A program made the translations under genes and the position numbers. Of a stretch of DNA of 64,000 nt, positions 59,139 through 64,000 are shown piece by piece; positions within the stretch are counted from its first letter, which is position 1, and the number at the start of each line of letters is the position of its first letter. This stretch comes from Tetrastigma voinierianum (taxonomy: Eukaryota; Streptophyta; Magnoliopsida; Vitales; Vitaceae): NCBI GenBank assembly GCA_016808115.1, contig JAEQBH010000893.1, positions 496,001 through 560,000 of the forward strand, given 5' to 3'. Below the pieces are notes generated by a model. It worked only from the letters and a program-made list of their open reading frames with translations, did not search any database and was not told the DNA's origin.

Positions 59139-62035
59139 ATGTCTGACCTATCGAGAAGTAGCAATTGCAAGGTATCACGATCTGAACGATGCAAAAGTTA
59201 TTTATTTATGGAAGCACGACGTTTTCTAAGAAAAGGTTGTGAAGCCTTTTTGGTTTTGATCCTTGATTCCAAAAGAGAGCAAGTGAATTTTGAAAATATT
59301 CCTGTGATTAGGGAGTTCCCTGATGTATTTCCCAAGGAATTACCGGGAGTACCACTTGAAAGAGAAGTGGATCTCTCTATTGAAGTAGTACAGGGAGCGA
59401 CTCTGTTCGAGAGAACACCCTACGTATGGCTCGACTGAACTAAAGAGTTGAAGACTTCGACTAAAGAACTATTAGATAAGGGTTTCATCCGACCTGATGT
59501 CTCACCTTGTGGTGTAGTTTTATTTGTTAAGAAGAAAGATGGCACTCTTCGGATGCGTGTACCGGCATAAACAAAGTGGCCGGTTAAGAATAAGTATGCG
59601 GTTGCCAAGAAGAGGATTTATTTGACCCGGTTGAAAGGCAAGTGTCTTTTCAAAGATAGACTTGCGATCGAGTTATCAACTCTAGGTAAAGGGTTGATGT
59701 CGAAAATAGCTTTGAGCAGATTATAGCCCTTATGAATTTTTAGTAATGCCATTTGGGTTGACCAATGCTCCGACTGCATTTATGGACTTGATGAATAGGA
59801 TTTTCCACCACTATTTGGATCAATTTGTTATGGTATTTATTGATGACATCCTGGTATATTCTAAGGATGCACAGGAACATGAACACCATTTGAGGATAGT
59901 ATTGCAAACTTTGAGAGAGAATCACTTATTTGCAAAGTTAAGTAAATGTGATTTTTAGCTTAAGGAAGTGGCATTCCTAGGTCATATTGTATCTGCTAAA
60001 GGTATATTAGAGTGGACCCAGTGAAAATTGAAGCAATCATGAATTAGGAATCTCGAGAAATGTAATCAATTGAAAAGTTTCTTGGGCTTGCAGGTTATTA
60101 TCGGAGATTTGTACGAGATTTTGATTATAGCATCCTCACTTACAAGATTACTCGAGGAAGAGTGAAGTTTGAGTGGGATGATAAGTGTCCAATCAGCTTT
60201 GAAAGGTTAAAGAAATATTGGTTGGAAGCACCGGTGTTGATTGCTTCGCCCAGGTAGGGATTATACTATGTACAATGATGCTTCGAGGATAGGTTTGGGA
60301 TGCGTATTGATGCAGGATGGGAAAATGGTGGCTTATGCTTCCAGACAGTTGAAACCGCATGAGCAAAACTATCCCACACATGATTTGGAGTTAGCAATTG
60401 TAGTGTTCGCTTTGAAAATTTGGCGACACTATTTATATGGAGAAAAATGTAGATTTTTTTTTTACTGATCATAAGATTTTGAAATATTTGCTAACTCAGA
60501 AGGACTTGAACTTGAGGCAACGTCGGTGGTTAGAATTGTTTAAAGACTAGATTGTATAATTGATTACCACCCCAGGAAAGAAAATGTAGTGGCAGATGCC
60601 CTGAGTAGGAAAATGATTTCTGCTTTGTCTTTGAAAGATTATGGTGGAGATTTGATTCTTATAGGGCCTTGTTGGCTCGATTAGAGTTATACCGGATTTG
60701 AAGCAAATAGTAAATCTTTCGGAAAAATTATACCCAAGTTACAAAGATAGTTCGGTTAATTCGACATAGGAGATATAGTGGATTATGCCATAGATGAAAG
60801 TGGAGATTTGTTGTATAAGAGCAGATTATGTGTACAAAATGTTATGGATTTGAGAAATAAGATATTATATGAACGCCACAATATTGTTTTCACCATGCAC
60901 CTTGGAGGTAATAAGATGTACCAGGATATGAAACAGTACTATTGGTGGCGAGGGATGAAAAATGACATTTCTGATTACGTGTCTAAGTGTTTGGCGTGTC
61001 GACAAGTAAAGTGAACACCAGTACCATCCGTTTTATTGAATCCCTTCTATTCTCCAATGGTAGTGGATAACATTACTATAGTTTCGTATCCAGGTCTTCC
61101 CCTACTTTGAAGGAACAAGATGCAGTTTGGGTAATTGTGGACAGATTGACCAAGTCTGCTCTCTTCCTACCGGTCCAACTTGACTACTCCATGTATCGTC
61201 TAGTGGAACTTTATGTGAGTGAAATTGTCAGATTGCATGGGATTCCCTTATCGATAGTGTCCGACCGCGATCCACGGTTTACGTCAAGGTTCTGGAAGGA
61301 ATTACAATCAGCTTTTGGTATGAGACTAAATTTTAACATTGTTTTCAATCCACAAATAGATGGATAGTCGGAAAGAGTGATACAGGTGTTGGAAGATGGC
61401 CGAGAAATTTGTGTATTAGATTTTTTAGGAAGTTGGGATAGGTACATTCCACTCTGTGGAATTTGCCTATAACAACGATTATCGATCGATGATATTGGTA
61501 TAGCCCCATATGAGCTTTGTATGGAAGAAGATGTAGAACTCCTATGTGTTGGACAGAGTTGCACGAGCATAAGATTATTGGTCTTGATTTAGTAAAAGAC
61601 ACAAAAGAAAAAGTTCGGATTATTCAGTAAAGGTTAAAAGCCGCCAGTGATAGACAAAGATCTTATGCCGATTTGAAGATGAGAGACATTGCATATGAAG
61701 TGGGAGACAAGGTTTTCTTGAAAGTATTGTCATGGAGGAAAATTTTACGGTTTGGTAAAAAGGGAAAATTGAGTCCGAGGTTCATAGAGCCATATGAGGT
61801 TTTGGAACGAATTGACCCTATGGCTTATCGTTTGGCACTCCCTCCAAAATTGGCCAAATTACATAATGTGTTTCATGTGTCAATGCTTCGAAGATACCGC
61901 TACGATGGGTCCTTTATACTACCGGTGCGGGATATTACACGTACAATCCAGGTGTCATATGAGGAAGAGCCAAAAGCTATTCTTGCTCGAGAGGTGAAAC
62001 GGTTGAGAATAAGAGATGCCAGTTAGTGAAGTACT
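59139..62035 (+). pseudogene. Chromovirus pol pseudogene, gag and protease deleted
   Basis: Only about 160 bp separate the primer-binding site from pol sequence, so gag and protease are gone. The RT N-terminal part starts near 59,280 (REFPDVFPKELPGVP). RT core at 59,746-59,958 has MPFGLTNAPTAFMDLMNRIF and FIDDILVYSK with both catalytic aspartates. RNase H at 60,241-60,468 (YNDASRIGLGCVLMQ). Zinc-binding integrase region at 60,890-61,012 (GGNKMYQDMKQYYWWRGM, CLACRQVK). Integrase core at 61,107-61,367 (VIVDRLTKSALFLPVQ, SDRDPRFTSRFWKEL). The GPY/F module at 61,673-61,960 reads FIEPYEVLERIDPMAYRL and HNVFHVSMLRRY. A chromodomain should follow but is decayed. About ten or more stops. Lineage (chromovirus, Tekay-like) is inferred from the module and LTR style. 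Confidence 0.85.
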
Positions 62036-62130
62036 TCGGGGAAGAAGCTACTTAGGGCGAAGCAATTATGAAAGCCTGAGTATTCGCGAAACTCTTACCC
62101 TGCATTAAAAATTTCAAGGACGAAATTTCT

Positions 62131-62145
62131 TTAACGGGGGGAGAG
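62131..62145 (+). promoter_or_regulatory. Chromovirus polypurine tract
   Basis: TTAACGGGGGGAGAG directly before the 3' LTR, preceded by AAGGACGAAATTTCTT, the usual end of the internal region of these elements. Confidence 0.85.
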
Positions 62146-63170
62146 TTTTAACACCTCAAATTATACCCTGACAGTTTTATAACATATTTTGGGTATAATA
62201 AAAGTAAATGTATATTTTCCGGAATAACATAATGCTAAAAATAAAATGGTAAAACTAGGAATTTATCTGAAAAACAAGGAGTAAATTGGTCGTTTACCAA
62301 TTTAGGACGAGGTCGTAATTTAATAAGAATATATGCTAAAAGTGAAATAAGATAAGTCAAGATTGCAATTAGATGGAAGTTGAATTGAGAATGATGAGAG
62401 AAATGAAGGACTTTAATGAAAAATGGAAAAGAATTCAAATATGTATAAAAACCAAACATGGCCTTATTTTGGAATCAAATATCTCATTTGGTCTCATTTG
62501 GAAGCTGGCATTAGAGAAAGAGAAGAAGAAGGGAGAAGAAGAGAGAAGAAGAAGAAGAAGAAGAGAAGAAGAAAGAAGGATCAAAAAGAGCAAAGGTATG
62601 GAATTAGTATGGTTTTAGGTATGGAAAACTAGGATTTTGTATGGAAGTCTAGTTTTGTATGGGAGCTATGATTTTGGTATGGATTTTAGTATGGAAGTAT
62701 GGATTTTTATGGGTTTTTATGGATTAGTTTGGATACTTGTATAGATTTCTATAGATATGTATGAAAAAAAATCGAAGCCTTAAGCAGATTTTTATGGTGA
62801 GTGCAAGAAGCCTACTTGGTATATTGGTTGTGTTTTGAACTTGGGTTGGTTGATTGTCGCCCGATTGAGGAATATTTGTATTAAAGGAAATATTGGGGTT
62901 TTAGGGAGATCTTTGTCAAAATTTCTCAAAACCCATCTTTTGTTTAACTTGGCTATAACTTGGTCATCACTCGTCAATTGAGTGATTCAAATTTCTGGAT
63001 AAACTAAAACATAGGAGATATCTCTTTGGAAATAGGTATGTCGAATTAGGAGGCCGCCGGGCTCGAGAGAAATTCATCAAATTGGAGGCGACCGCGTATG
63101 GTGTCTGCGATGGCTCGGGTGGGACACAAATGTCATTTTTTTTATTGTTGGCCTCCAACTTTGGATGGTT
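62146..63170 (+). repeat. Chromovirus 3' LTR, truncated
   Basis: Matches 56,405-57,450 with several small indels. It stops at GGATGGTTAT, where the 5' LTR continues (57,440 onward), because an inverted LTR starts at 63,173. About 1.0 kb of the expected 2.55 kb remains in view. Confidence 0.85.
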
Positions 63171-63172
63171 AT

Positions 63173-64000
63173 TGTGACGCCCCAACTCGGCATAGGATGT
63201 CAAGTGAGGGTCACTCTTTTTTTTTTTTTTTTTAAACTTATAACCTTTACACTTACATATTCATATAATGTTAAACAATTAACTTGTATTACATTATGTA
63301 GCAGCGGATTACAAAATATATATACAAGCTCCAAATATGGAAATGTTCAACATTTACAATATTTACATTGGTTTAAATTCTACGTATACAAATAGACCTA
63401 AAGGTCTTCCGGTGAGCACCTATTGATGTGTGGCCTTTGTCTGGCGATGTGGATTGCCCCGTTCTCGATTTCCTCTTACGTACTGCGGATTGAACACGGA
63501 GTGCTAAGCTTTGCGCTTAATTGGGAATATGACTTCTATTAGAGTCACCACGCTTTTTATACAATGCATATAACATATAACATTTTATTCTTATCATTTC
63601 TCATATATATATATATACTTTTAAATAACCAGTTTCATTTTCTTATCATCTTCCATTATCTTCGTATGTCTTGTACTTTTACTTCTTGTTCTTACATGCT
63701 TGTATACTATCATCGCATAAGCAGTCTTTATGCTTCTCGTAATCATGTCGTGTATTCTCTACATGGCACTGCGTATCACACTTGTCATTTTAACATGTTT
63801 AAGTATGCATAAGCCCAGAGTGGATCTGAGGCTCCATGAGGGCCGGAGGCGCTATATACTCAACATGCAACAGTGGTCCATGAGGCCGGGGAGCGCTATA
63901 TTCAGCTATGTAAGCGAGTGGTCCATGAGGGCCGGGCGGTATATTATGCAGAAGGTATCATCCTTTATGCGAGCGGTGACCATCCATGAGGGCCGGAGCG
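63173..64000 (-). mobile_element. Inverted LTR of a related chromovirus, running off the window
   Basis: Starts TGTGACGCCCCAACTCGGCA and follows the complement of 58,959 downward: GATGTCAAGTGAGGGT, a poly-T of 18, then 'AACCTTTACACTTACATATTC'. At 63,830-64,000 it holds repeats with CCATGAGGGCCGGAGGCGCTATA, the complement-side counterpart of the 48-bp repeats but GC-richer and longer. It belongs to a related but distinct subfamily. Confidence 0.8.
63828..64000 (-). repeat. Tandem repeats of about 50-60 bp in inverted LTR
   Basis: TCCATGAGGGCCGG recurs at about 63,832, 63,877 (CCATGAGGCCGGG), 63,921 and 63,983, each followed by a GCGCTATAT or GCGGTATAT variant except at the window edge. The array may continue past the window. 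Confidence 0.65.

Overview
The window is plant nuclear DNA, from a woody eudicot. It is AT-rich, carries nested LTR retrotransposons and MITEs, and has broken, intron-bearing nuclear gene copies. The CNL resistance-gene remnant and its 22-residue LRR repeats resemble, from memory, the RGA-type disease-resistance genes of grapevine and relatives (Vitaceae). That taxonomic guess is inference only. I see no intact cellular gene, no tRNA or rRNA gene and no CRISPR array; every recognisable coding region is broken.

Layout. 1-4,940: reverse-oriented LTR-type sequence from two retrotransposon families. 5,390-8,222: a decayed hAT transposon. 8,330-10,222: Harbinger-like MITEs, one carrying a nested hAT-like MITE. 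10,800-44,690: three diverged copies (A, B, C) of one genomic segment. In each, a piece of an RSL-type bHLH transcription-factor gene lies at the low-coordinate end and a CNL (coiled-coil NB-ARC LRR) gene at the high-coordinate end, both on the minus strand. Unit A (10,800-27,660) is split by a Ty1/copia element (16,473-27,324, perfect 5-bp target duplication). That element is itself split by a 4.3-kb solo LTR (19,632-23,951). Between A and B lie an inverted-repeat MITE and a second copy of the composite MITE. Unit B (29,985-35,245) keeps the bHLH exons and only the end of the LRR region. Unit C (35,810-44,690) holds a near full-length CNL pseudogene with one long open LRR stretch.

44,690-51,870: a copia-type primer-binding site and LTR trace, a reverse chromovirus-type LTR remnant, a 200-bp MITE and a CACTA terminus. 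51,880-56,404: a Ty3/gypsy Tat-lineage polyprotein pseudogene with two RNase H domains. Its integrase tail is cut by a chromovirus (Tekay-like) element (56,405 to about 63,170) that has lost gag and protease. The 3' LTR of that element is interrupted by a related LTR in the opposite orientation, which runs off the window end.

How the parts relate: this is a decayed resistance-gene cluster grown by segmental duplication and then filled by successive transposon insertions. Insertion order can be read directly: duplication, then copia into the unit A LRR remnant, then the gypsy LTR into copia; and separately Tat, then the chromovirus, then the inverted LTR. The points most worth checking are a 14-nt self-complementarity at the copia primer-binding position, a composite MITE that appears to have moved as one unit, a purine tract followed by a GTATGG donor-like site in the chromovirus LTRs, and the linked CNL-bHLH triplication.
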